Source: Lentisalinibacter orientalis
Lineage (GTDB): Bacteria > Pseudomonadota > Gammaproteobacteria > Steroidobacterales > Woeseiaceae
Direction: 5' to 3'
Length of the DNA stretch: 64,000 bases
NCBI RefSeq assembly: GCF_040706535.1
Contig: NZ_JAPDRJ010000006.1
Span: 124,001 to 188,000, forward strand
Part shown: piece after piece, positions 1 to 8,463 of the stretch
Layout: each line of letters starts with the position of its first letter
How positions within the stretch are numbered: position 1 is the first letter of the stretch
Position numbers and translations under genes: made by a program
The notes under the pieces: model-generated
Databases searched by the model: none
Told to the model about the DNA's origin: nothing
The model's input: only the letters and a program-made list of their open reading frames with translations

Positions 1-1
1 G

Positions 2-130
2 CGGCGCCGGATCCAGCCCCAGGTGGGCCGGCTGGTACTGTTCCCGTCCTACATGTGGCACGGCACCGTGCCGTTCGAATCCGACGCGCCCCGCATGACG
101 GTGGCCTTCGACGTCGTACCGGAGAACTGA
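2..130 (+). CDS. 2OG-Fe(II) oxygenase-like protein, C-terminal fragment
   Basis: Only the last 42 residues lie in the window; the gene runs off the left edge. The frame closes with TGA at 128-130. The tail reads LVLFPSYMWHGTVPF and then PRMTVAFDV, the usual ending of the double-stranded beta-helix 2-oxoglutarate/Fe(II) oxygenases found beside TPR proteins. By family knowledge the His of WHGT would be the distal iron ligand and the Arg of PRMT the 2-oxoglutarate carboxylate ligand. The stop codon overlaps the next start by one base (TGATG), so the two genes are probably co-translated. The substrate is unknown; a role in peptide or protein hydroxylation is only an inference. Confidence 0.7.
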   Translation, partial: RRRIQPQVGRLVLFPSYMWHGTVPFESDAPRMTVAFDVVPEN

Positions 131-1770
131 TGGACGTTTCAGCAGAATTTCGCAGCGCTTTTGAGCAGGCGCGCCGGCTGCACGCGGCCGGGCGGGTGGC
201 CGAGGCCGAGCAGGCCTATCGCCGGCTGGCCGAGCGCGGCGAGCAGCGGCCGGTCGTCCTGGAGGCCCTGACCGATCTGTACGTGGCCTCGGGCCGGGCG
301 GACGAGGCCGTCTCCACCATGAACGAGCTGGTGCGCGCGGAGCCGGACAGCCCCTATTACCGGGCCCGGCTCGCCGGCGTGCTGGATGCGACGGGACAGA
401 CGGATGCCGCCATCCGGCTCTACGAGCACCTGCTGGAGAAGCAGCCGGAGCTCGCGCCCGTGCACTTCAACCTGGCGCTGCTGTACAAGAAGCAGAAGCG
501 ATACGAGGACGCACTTGCCGCCTATCAGCGGGCCGCGGAACTCGGCATCGACCGGGTGCAGGAGGTCTGGTCGAACATGGGCGTGCTGTACTCTGACATG
601 CGGCGCCCGGACCATGCCCGGGAGATGTACGAGCGGGCACTTGCGGCCGACCCGGCCTACGTGCCGGCGCTGTTCAACCTGGCCGGGCTGTACGAGGAGT
701 CCGGCCAGCGGGAGGAGGCCCTCAGGCTGTACGAGCGCATCCTCGGCATCGAGCCCGGCCACGGGGAGTCGCTGGCCCGTATTGTTCATGCCCAGCGCGT
801 GGCGAGCACCGACGATCCGCTGGTGGGCCGGCTGCGCGAGGCGCTGCAAGCCGGCGACACGGACCCGATCGGCCGCGAGGCCCTGCTGTTCGCACTCGGC
901 AAGGCACTGGACGACGCCGGCAGCTACGACGAGGCCTTCGCCGCCTATCGTGAGGCCAACGAACTCGGCAAGCGCCGCATGCCGCCGTACGATCCCCGGG
1001 CCGCGGAGGAGGCGGTGGAGCACCTGGTCGGACTGTTCGACCGGGACTGGCTCGAGAAAGCGCAGACCGACGTCGAGGCCGAGCCCGTGTTCATCGTCGG
1101 CCTGTTCCGATCGGGCTCCACGCTGACGGAGCAGATCCTGGGCGCTCATCCGGCGGTCAGTGCAGGCGGCGAGCTGGACCTGGTGCCCTGGCTGATCGGC
1201 CGGCGGCTGGCGCCCTATCCGGACCGGTTGCAGACGATCACGCCGGAGGAGCTGGCCTCGGTTGCGGCGGAATACCGGGAGAAGCAGCGCGAGCTCTTCC
1301 CGGAAGGGGAGCGCATGACCGACAAGCGGCCGGAGAACTTCCTGCACCTCGGCGTCATCCGGGCCATGTTCCCGCGGGCACGCATCATCCATACCCGCCG
1401 TCATGCGCCGGACAACTGCCTGTCCATCTACTTCCAGCAGCTCGGCGGTAACCTGGGCTACTCGACCGACCTCGGCGACATCGCCCATTACTACCGCCAG
1501 CACGAGCGCATCATGGCCCACTGGCAATCCGTCTTCGGCGACGACATGCTCACGGTCGACTACGACGAGCTGGTGAGCGAGCCGGAGCCCGTGGTGCGCC
1601 GCCTGCTCGAGTTCGCGGGACTCGACTGGGATGATCGGGTGCTCGACTTCCAGAACGCCGATACCCGGGTGAAGACGGCCAGTGTCTGGCAGGTGCGTGA
1701 GGGGCTGCAGACCCGCTCCAGCGGGCGCTGGAAGAATTACGAGCAGTATCTGAAAGACCTGCGCTTCTAG
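130..1770 (+). CDS. TPR-domain sulfotransferase
   Basis: A 546-residue protein. Roughly residues 1-270 are tandem TPR helices (phrases such as PVHFNLALLYKK and PALFNLAGLYEE). From about residue 320 comes a PAPS-dependent sulfotransferase fold: the 5'-phosphosulfate loop FIVGLFRSGSTLTEQILGAHP (321-341) followed by GEL, and the 3'-phosphate-binding stretch RIIHTRRHAPDNCLSIYFQ. The C-terminus keeps the family pattern (T)ASVWQVREGL...SGRWKNYE. It would transfer sulfate from PAPS to an unknown acceptor, possibly a peptide presented by the TPR arm. The start is ATG at 130, chosen because it abuts the oxygenase stop; an upstream in-frame ATG at 55 lies inside that gene. A second protein of the same architecture is encoded at 6462-8426. 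Confidence 0.85.
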   Translation: MDVSAEFRSAFEQARRLHAAGRVAEAEQAYRRLAERGEQRPVVLEALTDLYVASGRADEAVSTMNELVRAEPDSPYYRARLAGVLDATGQTDAAIRLYEHLLEKQPELAPVHFNLALLYKKQKRYEDALAAYQRAAELGIDRVQEVWSNMGVLYSDMRRPDHAREMYERALAADPAYVPALFNLAGLYEESGQREEALRLYERILGIEPGHGESLARIVHAQRVASTDDPLVGRLREALQAGDTDPIGREALLFALGKALDDAGSYDEAFAAYREANELGKRRMPPYDPRAAEEAVEHLVGLFDRDWLEKAQTDVEAEPVFIVGLFRSGSTLTEQILGAHPAVSAGGELDLVPWLIGRRLAPYPDRLQTITPEELASVAAEYREKQRELFPEGERMTDKRPENFLHLGVIRAMFPRARIIHTRRHAPDNCLSIYFQQLGGNLGYSTDLGDIAHYYRQHERIMAHWQSVFGDDMLTVDYDELVSEPEPVVRRLLEFAGLDWDDRVLDFQNADTRVKTASVWQVREGLQTRSSGRWKNYEQYLKDLRF

Positions 1771-1803
1771 GCGATGGCTAGCCCCGGGTTCGGTCGGGTG
1801 CCG

Positions 1804-2772
1804 TTAGCGCTCGCCGCGCGCTGCGACCAGCGCCCAGGCCAGTGGCACGCCGGTCTCGGGGACGGTCAGCTCGTCGTCCCGCAGCAGGGTGAAGCCCGAC
1901 TCGCGGGCGCGGTCGCAGAGTCCGCGAAAAGCCTCCTCGTCGATCGCCGCCTCGCACATCGAGGCCATGCGCCCGGCATAGGCCTGCACCTCGGCGTCCA
2001 TCCGCTGCAGCCAGCCGAGCACGTCGGCCGGCTCGTAGCGGGCCATGCGCTCGTGCATTGTGCGCACGTCCCGGTACAGGCGGATCACCGTGCCGTCGGC
2101 CACGTGCTGGCCGTGGCGGCGCATGAGTTCCTCCACGGAGCGTAGCGCCGGCGCGAAGGCCCGGCCGGCCCGGCGGAGCCGCTCCCGGTCGCCGCCGCGC
2201 ATCGCCGCGAATCCCGCCTCGAACAGCTCGTGGGCCAGCGGCAGGAAACGCGCCCGGACGATTGCCTCCATCGCATCCCGGCTGGCCGCGCACTGGCGAT
2301 GGATGCCGCCGCCCTCCCGGTGGACGAGCAGCGCGGCGCGGCCGCCGTCGGCCACCAGCCGCAGCAGTTCCGGGAACGCGTCCGGCCCCGCGTACTCGAT
2401 GCCGAACTGGCTCACGGCAAGGGTCGCGCTGCCGCTCGCGAGCGGCATGGCGCGGGCGTCGGCCACGACGCCGCGTACGGCCGGGTAGCGCTCGCCGATG
2501 GCGCGCACCGCGGCGGCGGAGACGTCCACGCAGACGTAGCGGCCTGCCTCGCCGAATTCCGCCCGGGCGGCGGCGGTGACGGCGCCGTTGCCGCTGGCCA
2601 CGTCCACGACGAGGGGCGCTTCATAAAGCGCCGCGGCCTCGCGGAAGAAGGCCTCCCAGAAACCGGTCACGGCCGGGTGGCTGCTGCCGCCGCCGGTGTA
2701 GGCGGCCGCATCCCGCGCGCCACGCCAGTAGGCGTCCCAGCTCGAGGTGATGTCGGCGTCCTGTTCGCTCAT
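1804..2772 (-). CDS. Class I SAM-dependent methyltransferase
   Basis: About 322 residues from the ATG at 2772 (MSEQDADITSSW). Motif I of the Rossmann methyltransferase fold is clear (VVDVASGNGAVTAAA), followed by an acidic beta-2 end (YVCVDVS), a motif II-like VVADARAMPLASGS and VSQFGIEYAG. The C-terminal half is helical and has no recognised domain. The acceptor cannot be inferred. The start is ambiguous: a GTG at 2802 or another codon up to 2847 is possible because a duplicated stretch (see repeat at 2761-2821) places two Ser-Glu-Gln starts in a row. It converges with the sulfotransferase gene and diverges from the MFS gene. Confidence 0.75.
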   Translation of the reverse strand: MSEQDADITSSWDAYWRGARDAAAYTGGGSSHPAVTGFWEAFFREAAALYEAPLVVDVASGNGAVTAAARAEFGEAGRYVCVDVSAAAVRAIGERYPAVRGVVADARAMPLASGSATLAVSQFGIEYAGPDAFPELLRLVADGGRAALLVHREGGGIHRQCAASRDAMEAIVRARFLPLAHELFEAGFAAMRGGDRERLRRAGRAFAPALRSVEELMRRHGQHVADGTVIRLYRDVRTMHERMARYEPADVLGWLQRMDAEVQAYAGRMASMCEAAIDEEAFRGLCDRARESGFTLLRDDELTVPETGVPLAWALVAARGER

Positions 2773-2821
2773 GTCGGGAGTCGGGGTGTTCTGTTCGCTC
2801 ACGTCGGCAGTCGGGGTTCCG
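2761..2821. repeat. Imperfect tandem duplication at methyltransferase start
   Basis: Two copies of about 28-30 bases, each beginning CTGTTCGCTCA and containing GTCGG.AGTCGGGGT, lie head to tail. Read on the minus strand they encode SEQNTPTPD followed by SEQDAD and so duplicate the region of the start codon (GTG, then ATG). Confidence 0.7.
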
Positions 2822-2903
2822 GGCGCGTCGGCGGGGCAGTATAACAACCGGCGAGCGGCCGACGGACCGGGCGGCGCCCTGCCGTATCCGGCATAATCTG
2901 CGC

Positions 2904-4133
2904 GTGCGCCTCTTCGCCGAAGATCTCCGTCCCGATCTGCCCTGGCTGTCCGGCGGCTTCCTGCTGACCTTCTTCTCCGGCTTCGGCCAGACCTACTACG
3001 TGGCGCTGTTCGCCGGTCATCTGAAGACCGACCTCGTCCTCACCGAGGGCGAGTTCGGCACCCTGTACACGATCGGCACGCTGGCCAGCGCGGCGCTGCT
3101 CACCTGGGCGGGCAAGCTGGCCGATACGGTCTCCGTACGACTGCTCGGCGCCGGCGTGATCGCCGGCCTGGCGGCGACCTGCGTCGGCATGTCGGCGGTC
3201 TCCTCCGCGTGGACGCTGGCGCTCGCCTTCTTCGGCCTGCGCTTCTTCGGTCAGGGCATGCTCACCCACGTGGCGATGACCGCCATGGGCCGCTGGTTCA
3301 ATCGCAAGCGGGGCAGGGCGGTGTCCATCGCCGCCCTCGGGCTGCCGGCCAGCGAGGGCGTCCTGCCATTGCTCGCCGTCGCCGCCATCGGCCTGTTCGG
3401 CTGGCGCGGCGCATGGATCGCAGGGGCGGCCCTGCTGGTGATGGTGGCGCTGCCGGTCTTCGGCATGCTGCTGCGCCACGAGCGCCACCCCACCCGCGGC
3501 CCGGCGGCAGCCACCCACCCGGAGGAGGAAAGCGCGCGTCGGCACTGGACCCGCGGCGAGGTGCTGCGCGACCCGCTGTTCTACGCCCTCATGCCCGTAC
3601 TCCTGGCCATCCCGTTCATCATCACCGCGTTGTTCATCAACCAGGTGCCGCTGGTGGAGCTGAAAGGCTGGGAGCTCGCCTGGTTTGCCGCCAATTTTCC
3701 GGTGCTGGCCGCCGCTCACGTGGTGGGCGCGCTGGCTGCGGGACGGCTCGCGGACCGGTTCGGCGCACGGCGGCTGCTCACCGTGTACCTGCTGCCCATG
3801 GGCGCCGGCATATTGCTGCTGGTGTTTGCAGAGAGCCGGTTCGTCCTGCCCGGCGCCATGGTGCTGCTGGGGGCGAGCCTCGGGTTCGCGTCCACCGCCC
3901 ATGGCGCCGTCTGGCCGGAACTCTACGGCGCTCGCCATCTCGGCGCCATCCGGGCGGTCACCACGGCGCTGGCGGTCTTCGCGACGGCTTTGTCGCCGGG
4001 CCTGGTGGGCATCCTGATGGACCGCGGCGTGGGGCTGGAGCTGCAGCTCGGCGTGATGGGCGTGTACTGCTTCGCCGCGTCCCTGTGGACGGTGCTGCTG
4101 CAGGGCCGGCTCGCGCGCATCGCCGCCGGCTGA
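2904..4133 (+). CDS. Major facilitator superfamily transporter
   Basis: A 409-residue integral membrane protein with about 12 hydrophobic helices in two six-helix halves separated by a charged loop near residues 190-215 (RHERHPTRG...EEESARRHW). The first half has an MFS A-motif-like loop (GKLADTVSVR) and the second a similar one (GRLADRFGARR). Start is GTG at 2904. It may be a secondary carrier for a small anion or organic acid, but no substrate signature is recognisable. It converges with the RES toxin gene, with only nine bases between the stops. Confidence 0.82.
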   Translation: MRLFAEDLRPDLPWLSGGFLLTFFSGFGQTYYVALFAGHLKTDLVLTEGEFGTLYTIGTLASAALLTWAGKLADTVSVRLLGAGVIAGLAATCVGMSAVSSAWTLALAFFGLRFFGQGMLTHVAMTAMGRWFNRKRGRAVSIAALGLPASEGVLPLLAVAAIGLFGWRGAWIAGAALLVMVALPVFGMLLRHERHPTRGPAAATHPEEESARRHWTRGEVLRDPLFYALMPVLLAIPFIITALFINQVPLVELKGWELAWFAANFPVLAAAHVVGALAAGRLADRFGARRLLTVYLLPMGAGILLLVFAESRFVLPGAMVLLGASLGFASTAHGAVWPELYGARHLGAIRAVTTALAVFATALSPGLVGILMDRGVGLELQLGVMGVYCFAASLWTVLLQGRLARIAAG

Positions 4134-4142
4134 CCGCGGCCC

Positions 4143-4907
4143 TCAGGCGGGCTGCGGCAGGCGGCCGTCCACCAGGAACTGCTCCCGGGGGAACCAGGTG
4201 CGCCGTTGGCCGAAGCGGAACTGCACGCCGTCCGGCCGGGTCTCGCACAGCCCGCTGACAGGGTTGCGGTGGCGGCGCGAGCGCAGGGCCTCGGGCCGGA
4301 GCAGTGCGATGTTGCACTCGCGCCCCGGCGCGCGCGCCGATAAATAGGTGAACGCCGCCGTGCCCGCGCCGCGCAGGACGGTGCCCAGCGCCTGGCAGGG
4401 GCCGTATTCGGCCGGGTGGCGCAGCACTTGCTCGTGGCGCGCGAACGGCAGCGTCTCGAGACGACGGCCGTGATCGGTCTGGTAGCGCGCCTCGAAGCGC
4501 GTGTGCTGGCTGATCACCCGGTCGGCGAACGGCGTCTTCATGCCCTCCAGGAAGACCAGCCGGTAGTAGGCGACCTCTGCGAGCAGCGCCGTCTCGCTCA
4601 AAGAGCCGTAGAAGATGCCCGGCTCGTAGCGGCGCCCGAAGCGCGAACCCCAGGGCAGAGGCGGGTAGCGCCAGGGCGCGCGCAGCAGATAATCGAAGCG
4701 CCCGGTGCCGTCGGCGGGCGACGGCTTGGAATTCTCCAGCAGGCCCTCGAGCACCTCGTGCTCGTCGAAGTCGTCCACCAGCGGGACGGTGACCTTCTGC
4801 TCCTGGTTCTCGACGATGCGCAGCAGTGTCCCCATGAGTGCCGTCTCGGGCGCGCGGGCCACGACCCGGCGCCAGAACGGCTCGTCATAGCTTGCCGCGG
4901 ATGGCAT
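4143..4907 (-). CDS. RES-domain toxin (NAD+ phosphorylase type)
   Basis: About 254 residues from the ATG at 4907. The RES fold is recognised from the spacing of RAPWRYPP, GRRYEPGIFYGSLSETALLAEVAYYR and TYLSARAPGREC, which supply the Arg, Glu and Ser after which the domain is named. Family members degrade NAD+ by phosphorolysis or hydrolysis and arrest growth. The start lies 23 bases inside the upstream antitoxin gene, typical of translationally coupled toxin-antitoxin pairs. An N-terminal part of roughly 80 residues precedes the RES core, which makes it longer than the minimal toxins. The open frame extends upstream to 5078, but that part is out-of-frame antitoxin sequence. Confidence 0.8.
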   Translation of the reverse strand: MPSAASYDEPFWRRVVARAPETALMGTLLRIVENQEQKVTVPLVDDFDEHEVLEGLLENSKPSPADGTGRFDYLLRAPWRYPPLPWGSRFGRRYEPGIFYGSLSETALLAEVAYYRLVFLEGMKTPFADRVISQHTRFEARYQTDHGRRLETLPFARHEQVLRHPAEYGPCQALGTVLRGAGTAAFTYLSARAPGRECNIALLRPEALRSRRHRNPVSGLCETRPDGVQFRFGQRRTWFPREQFLVDGRLPQPA

Positions 4908-5256
4908 CCAGGTAGCCGGTAACGGTGACCAGGCCGGCGACGTCGCGCAATTGCTCGCGGGGGACGCCACCCGTGTGCGTGTTGGCCGCAGCCAGCCACT
5001 CGCGAATCTGCCCCTCGTCGTCGTCCACCAGTACCGCCAGCGAGCGGTAGCAACGCAGCAGCAGCAGCGCGAGTTCACCGGGTTTGCTGTCCGGATCGAT
5101 GCCGGAACGGGAGATACTGGAACGGTCGCGGCCGATGACGGCAGAGAGTTCGTCCCGGGACAGGCCCATGCGGGCGGCGGCGCGCAGCGTGGCCTTGCCG
5201 AGGACGGCGGCCGGATCGGGAGAGGACTTCGCGTGCGGGGTCTTCACGGGTTCCAT
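4885..5256 (-). CDS. Xre/MbcA/ParS-type antitoxin
   Basis: About 123 residues from the ATG at 5256 (MEPVKTPHAKS). The N-terminal half is an Xre-like helix-turn-helix (GLSRDELSAVIGRDRSSISR). The C-terminal half is the toxin-binding domain (LLLLRCYRSLAVLVDDDEG ... PREQLRDVAGLVTVTGYLD). It should bind and mask the RES toxin active site and repress its own promoter in the stretch upstream of 5256. It overlaps the toxin gene. An upstream in-frame start (5343) would add about 29 unusual residues and is less likely. Confidence 0.82.
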   Translation of the reverse strand: MEPVKTPHAKSSPDPAAVLGKATLRAAARMGLSRDELSAVIGRDRSSISRSGIDPDSKPGELALLLLRCYRSLAVLVDDDEGQIREWLAAANTHTGGVPREQLRDVAGLVTVTGYLDAIRGKL

Positions 5257-5400
5257 GGTAGGTTCATCCGGCGGGAAATGCAATTGCAAGGAATAGCAAA
5301 AAAACGTGCAAATGCCGTCTCTTGAGCGCCGGATGCATTCCACGATGGGGGCCGGTGCGCTGTCGTGGTATGGTCGGCGCAGGCTTTGCAGGAGGAATCC

Positions 5401-5862
5401 ATGGAGGAATTTTCACTCGTATCGTTGCTGATCGGCGCGGCCATAGGCGTCGCGCTGGGCGCGGGCGGCCTGTTCGTCTGGTTCCGCTACGGCGGCGGGG
5501 CTTCCGGCACGTCTTCCGCCCGTCGCCGGGAAGAGGCCTACCGCGAGGAGGTGGCCGACCATTTCGTGAAGACCGCCGAGCTCGTCAATCAGTTGACGGA
5601 CAGTTACAAGGAAGTGTTCGACCACCTGCGCGAGGGTGCCGGCCACCTGGTGGACGAGGAGATACTGCGCCAGCGTCTCGACCATCGGGATGACGAGAAG
5701 GTGACGCTGCAGCGCATCGGTTATGCGGGGAGCGGTGATGGCCGCAAGACCGGCGCGAAGCGGGAATCGGGCGCGACCGACCAGCCCGGCGAGGCCGGCG
5801 AGAGCCGCAATGGCGGTGCGAGTGGCGACGGCGGCGAGGTCGTCGACAAACGACGATCGTGA
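5401..5862 (+). CDS. zapG: ZapG/YhcB (DUF1043) inner-membrane division-associated protein
   Basis: A 153-residue protein with one N-terminal transmembrane helix (residues about 5-27, LVSLLIGAAIGVALGAGGLFVWF). The family core is VADHFVKTAELVNQLTDSYKEVFDHL, followed by a variable charged tail rich in Gly, Glu and Ser. Family members localise to the inner membrane and link cell-envelope growth with division. A strong ribosome site (GCAGGAGGAATCC) sits just before the ATG at 5401. It is followed at 16 bases by pdxH. Confidence 0.85.
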   Translation: MEEFSLVSLLIGAAIGVALGAGGLFVWFRYGGGASGTSSARRREEAYREEVADHFVKTAELVNQLTDSYKEVFDHLREGAGHLVDEEILRQRLDHRDDEKVTLQRIGYAGSGDGRKTGAKRESGATDQPGEAGESRNGGASGDGGEVVDKRRS

Positions 5863-5877
5863 AGTGAAGCGCCCCTC

Positions 5878-6462
5878 ATGAAGCGTTACGGGGATCCGTA
5901 CCAGCATTTCCGGGACTGGTTCGCGCAGGCCGAAGACGCCGAACCGGCATTCCCCGAAGCATTCGCTCTTGCCACCGCCGACCGCAACGGCGTGCCGTCG
6001 GTGCGCATCATGCTGCTGAAGGGCTACGACGAGCGGGGCTTCGTCTTCTTCACCAATCTGGAGAGCCGCAAGGGCGGTGAGATCGCAGAGAATCCCGTGG
6101 TCTCGATGTGCTTCCACTGGAAGACCCTGGAGAAGCAGGTGCGCATCGAGGGGCCGGTGGACCCGGTGAGTGCTGAGGAGGCCGATGCCTACTTCGCCAC
6201 CCGCCCGCGCACCAGTCAGCTCGGTGCCTGGGCGTCGCGGCAATCGCGGCCGCTCTCGGGCCGCTTCGAGCTGGAGGCGGAGGTGGCCCGCTACACCGCG
6301 AAGTTCAATGTCGGCGAGGTGCCGCGGCCGCCCCACTGGTCGGGTTTCCGGCTGCGTCCGGAACGGGTGGAGTTCTGGCGTCAGTACGCCTTCCGCCTGC
6401 ACGACCGGCTGGAGTACCGGCGCGGTGACGGCGACTGGGAATCCCGGTACCTTTTTCCCTGA
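5878..6462 (+). CDS. pdxH: Pyridoxamine 5'-phosphate oxidase
   Basis: A 194-residue FMN enzyme, close to the shortest members of the family. It oxidises pyridoxamine or pyridoxine 5'-phosphate to pyridoxal 5'-phosphate in the cytoplasm. Recognisable motifs in order: PSVRIMLLKGYDERGFVFFTN, SRKGGEIAENP (FMN phosphate), WKTLEKQVRIEG, ASRQSRPL, and the C-terminal RLHDRLEYRR...W..RYLFP signature. Its stop overlaps the start of the next gene by one base (TGATG). Confidence 0.95.
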   Translation: MKRYGDPYQHFRDWFAQAEDAEPAFPEAFALATADRNGVPSVRIMLLKGYDERGFVFFTNLESRKGGEIAENPVVSMCFHWKTLEKQVRIEGPVDPVSAEEADAYFATRPRTSQLGAWASRQSRPLSGRFELEAEVARYTAKFNVGEVPRPPHWSGFRLRPERVEFWRQYAFRLHDRLEYRRGDGDWESRYLFP

Positions 6463-8426
6463 TGTCCACCTCCAGTGCCATGGAATTGCTCCGGCAGGGG
6501 CTCGAGCATCACCGTGCCGGGCGCTTCGGTGAAGCGGCCGAGCTGTATCGATCGGCGCTGGAGGCGCAGCCCGAACATCCGGACGCGCTGTATCTGCTCG
6601 GGGTCATCAACCTGCAGACCGGCGATCCGGGCGCCGCTCTGGCGTTGCTCGAACGTGCCGTAGCGGCCAGTCCGGCACAGCCCGAGTTTCGCAATACCTG
6701 CGGCGAGGCCTATCGTGCGCTGGGACGCACGGAGGCGGCCATGGAACAGTACCGGGAAGCGATCAGGCTCAACCCCGGACATGCCGGCGCGGAGAACAAC
6801 CTCGGCAACGCGTGGCGGGACCGCCGCCGTCCGGACGAGGCGCTTACACACTACCGGCGCGCCGTCGAACTCGCGCCGGATTTCGCGATGGCGCGGAACA
6901 ACCTCGGCGTCGCCCTGAAGGGGCAGGGGGCGAAGGAAGAGGCCATCGAGCAACTGGCGCGGGCCATCGAGCTCGCGCCGGACTATGCGGAGGCGCACAG
7001 CAATCTGGGCAATGCGCTCCAAGAGGTGGGCCGCCCGGAGGAGGCGGCAGCGAGCCACCGACGGGCGGTAGATCTGCAGCCCGGCTATGCCGAGGCGCAT
7101 CTCAATCTCGGTAACGCGTTGCGTGCACTGCACCGAAGCGCAGATGCGCTGGCGGCATACGAGCGGGCGGCATCACTGCGCCCGGACCTGCCCGTCGTGC
7201 ACTACAACCGTGGGATCGCGCTCGACGAACTCAGCCGACCGGGAGAGGCGGCCAGGGCCTACGAGCAGGCGATAGAACTGGATCCGGGCTATGCCGAGGC
7301 GCATCACAACCTCGGCAATGCGTACGACCAGCTGGGACGAAATGCCGATGCTGTCGCCTGCTTCCGTCGGGCGATCGAACTCAGGCCCGACTATGCGGAG
7401 GCCTATCGCAACCTCAGTCGGCTCGATCCCGAGGCCGATCTTGCCGGGCCCGTTGCTGCCCTGCTGAGCGAGGGCCGGATCTCGGAGGCCGACGCCGTCC
7501 ACTGCCACTTCGCGCTCGGCAACGTGCACCAGGCCGCGGGTGATTTCGATATTGCTTTCGAGCATTTCGCGGCGGGCAACCAGCTGCGGCGCAAGGCGGT
7601 GACCTACGACTCCCGGCAGTACGGCGAATATGTCGACCGCCTGATCGCCAGCTATTCCGAATCGCTGTTCCGCCATCCTCCCGTGCCCGGGTCAGGATCG
7701 GAACGGCCCGTGTTCATCGTCGGCATGCCGCGCTCGGGGACGACGCTGGTGGAGCAGATCGTCTCCAGCCATCCGCAGGTGCATGGCGCCGGCGAACTGA
7801 GGACGCTGGCCGAAATCGAGGCGGCTTTGTCGGCGTCGGGACAGGGCGGAGACCCGTATCCGGAGTGCATCCTGACGATGGATGCCGCGCTCGCGCGAGA
7901 GCATGCCTCGCGGTATCTGGCCGAACTGCACCGCCACTCAGCAGACGCCGCGCGCGTGACGGACAAGCTGCCTGGCAACTTCGTGCGCATAGGTCTGATC
8001 CGGTTGCTGTTCCCGCGTGCGCGCATCGTCCATTGCCAGAGGAACGCCCTCGATACCTGCGTCTCCAACTTCGTGCATTTCTTCGCAACCGGAAACCAGT
8101 ACTCGTTCGATCTGCGGGAGCTGGGGCTCTATTACCGTGACTACGAACGGCTGATGCAGCACTGGCACCGGCTGTTCGGCGACGACCTGCATACCGTCGA
8201 GTACGAGGCATTGCTCGCCGATCAGGAAGGCGAGAGCCGGCGGCTGATCCGCTATCTCGGGCTGGATTGGGACCCGCGTTGTCTGGCTTTCCACGAGAAC
8301 GCGCGTCCGGTGCACGTCCTTTCGGGTCACCAGGTACGGCAGCCGATCTATACCGGTTCCGCCGGACGCTGGAAGAGGTATGAGCGCCAACTGGTGCCGC
8401 TGATCGAAGTCCTCGAGACGACCTGA
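6462..8426 (+). CDS. TPR-domain sulfotransferase
   Basis: A 654-residue protein with about ten canonical TPR units in residues 1-330 (repeating AEAHNNLGNAL and AIELAPDYAEA phrases) and then a sulfotransferase domain. The PAPS loop is FIVGMPRSGTTLVEQIVSSHP starting near 418, followed by GAGEL. The 3'-phosphate segment is RIVHCQRNALDTCVSNF and the C-terminus SGHQVRQPIYTGSAGRWKRYE. It has the same architecture as the protein at 130-1770 but more TPR units and a more canonical P-loop (GMPRSGTT against GLFRSGST). The acceptor is unknown. Its start overlaps the pdxH stop, so it is probably translated from the zapG-pdxH message. Confidence 0.88.
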   Translation: MSTSSAMELLRQGLEHHRAGRFGEAAELYRSALEAQPEHPDALYLLGVINLQTGDPGAALALLERAVAASPAQPEFRNTCGEAYRALGRTEAAMEQYREAIRLNPGHAGAENNLGNAWRDRRRPDEALTHYRRAVELAPDFAMARNNLGVALKGQGAKEEAIEQLARAIELAPDYAEAHSNLGNALQEVGRPEEAAASHRRAVDLQPGYAEAHLNLGNALRALHRSADALAAYERAASLRPDLPVVHYNRGIALDELSRPGEAARAYEQAIELDPGYAEAHHNLGNAYDQLGRNADAVACFRRAIELRPDYAEAYRNLSRLDPEADLAGPVAALLSEGRISEADAVHCHFALGNVHQAAGDFDIAFEHFAAGNQLRRKAVTYDSRQYGEYVDRLIASYSESLFRHPPVPGSGSERPVFIVGMPRSGTTLVEQIVSSHPQVHGAGELRTLAEIEAALSASGQGGDPYPECILTMDAALAREHASRYLAELHRHSADAARVTDKLPGNFVRIGLIRLLFPRARIVHCQRNALDTCVSNFVHFFATGNQYSFDLRELGLYYRDYERLMQHWHRLFGDDLHTVEYEALLADQEGESRRLIRYLGLDWDPRCLAFHENARPVHVLSGHQVRQPIYTGSAGRWKRYERQLVPLIEVLETT

Positions 8427-8463
8427 GTCCGCCGGCGGTCGGGACTTTCGGTTTGCCGATGCG

